A stretch of DNA of 5,874 nt, taken from NCBI GenBank assembly GCA_001724315.1, contig MEEC01000174.1:1-5874 (forward strand). Reading direction: 5' to 3'. A program made the position numbers and the translations under genes. Positions 5,738 to 5,874 of the stretch are shown piece after piece. The notes under the pieces are model-generated. The model was not told where the DNA came from. It searched no databases and saw only the letters and a program-made list of their open reading frames with translations. The first letter of the stretch is position 1. The number at the start of each line of letters is the position of its first letter. Origin of the DNA: Lautropia sp. SCN 70-15 (GTDB taxonomy: Bacteria; Pseudomonadota; Gammaproteobacteria; Burkholderiales; Burkholderiaceae_E).

Positions 5738-5874
5738 CGCCGTTGCGGGTCAGCGGCCGACAGCCTGGCCGGCCACGAAGCCGGAGGCCCAGGCCCACTG
5801 GAAGTTGTAGCCGCCGAGCCAGCCGGTGATGTCCACGACCTCGCCGACGAAGTGGAGGCCCGGTGCGCGCAATG
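5738..5874 (-). repeat. Inverted repeat, right arm (3' end of second flavoprotein copy)
   Basis: This is the reverse-complement partner of 5468-5604. The final 58 bases of the window are a perfect match to 5468-5525, so the repeat very probably continues past the edge. A 133-bp non-repeated spacer (5605-5737) separates the arms. Transcription across both arms would give RNA able to fold into a hairpin with a stem of about 137 bp. Confidence 0.95.
5750..5874 (-). CDS. Second HI0933-family flavoprotein gene, partial (C-terminal end only)
   Basis: On the minus strand an open frame enters from the window edge and ends at a TGA (5752-5750), encoding 40 C-terminal residues. They read LRAPGLHFVGEVVDITGWLG, then GYNFQWAWASGFVAGQAVGR. 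This differs from the end of the complete neighbouring flavoprotein at only two residues: A for S in WSSGF, and V for L in GFLAG. This region is the conserved C-terminal FAD-contact block of the family. Five of the eight nucleotide differences from the first copy are single synonymous third-position changes, and the reading frame and stop are kept. This fits a gene, or a strain variant of one, under selection for protein sequence. The gene is convergent with the first copy. Whether the upstream part is complete cannot be seen. An assembly fold-back is the main alternative. Confidence 0.75.
   Translation of the reverse strand, partial: LRAPGLHFVGEVVDITGWLGGYNFQWAWASGFVAGQAVGR

Noticed and set aside
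5208..5810. Plus-strand 200-codon frame crossing the flavoprotein stop, spacer and right repeat arm
   Set aside because: It is out of frame with the flavoprotein and reads antisense through the second copy. Its ending resembles that of the minus-strand frame at 5532-5798 only because both cross the inverted repeat.

Overview
The window is GC-rich, with GC-ending codons throughout. Gene content (YbaK, PlsY and TsaD together) and near-start -10 boxes suggest a Betaproteobacterium, probably of the Burkholderiales. That placement is inference, since no rRNA or other phylogenetic marker is present.

Layout. Positions 92-3222 hold four plus-strand genes that look like one transcription unit: a ketopantoate-reductase-family oxidoreductase, a YbaK-type Cys-tRNA(Pro) deacylase, the glycerol-3-phosphate acyltransferase PlsY, and a ROK-family fructokinase closely resembling E. 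coli Mak. Within the two pairs (genes 1-2 and 3-4) the gap is exactly 7 nt and the Shine-Dalgarno overlaps the preceding stop, suggesting translational coupling. A 51-nt gap separates ybaK from plsY. The minus-strand gene tsaD (3251-4324) converges on the fructokinase. tsaD is divergent, over 56 bp, from a complete HI0933/YhiN-family flavoprotein gene (4381-5592). Both divergent genes have a -10-like box ending 6-8 nt before the ATG and no clear Shine-Dalgarno, so both may be translated from leaderless mRNAs.

Right edge. The last 125 bases encode, on the minus strand, the C-terminal 40 residues of a second copy of the same flavoprotein, pointing tail-to-tail at the first. The two gene ends form an inverted repeat (5468-5604 against 5738-5874, 129 of 137 positions identical by hand alignment) around a 133-bp unique spacer. 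Differences are mostly synonymous and clustered in one 27-bp patch. This is the most unusual structure in the window: either a real inverted gene duplication with partial homogenisation, or a fold-back assembly or strain chimera.

Functionally the complete genes are housekeeping: phospholipid synthesis (PlsY), tRNA modification and aminoacylation quality control (TsaD, YbaK), sugar phosphorylation (Mak) and two redox enzymes. I see no tRNA, rRNA, CRISPR array, transposase or phage gene, and no gene set that amounts to a new defence or metabolic system.
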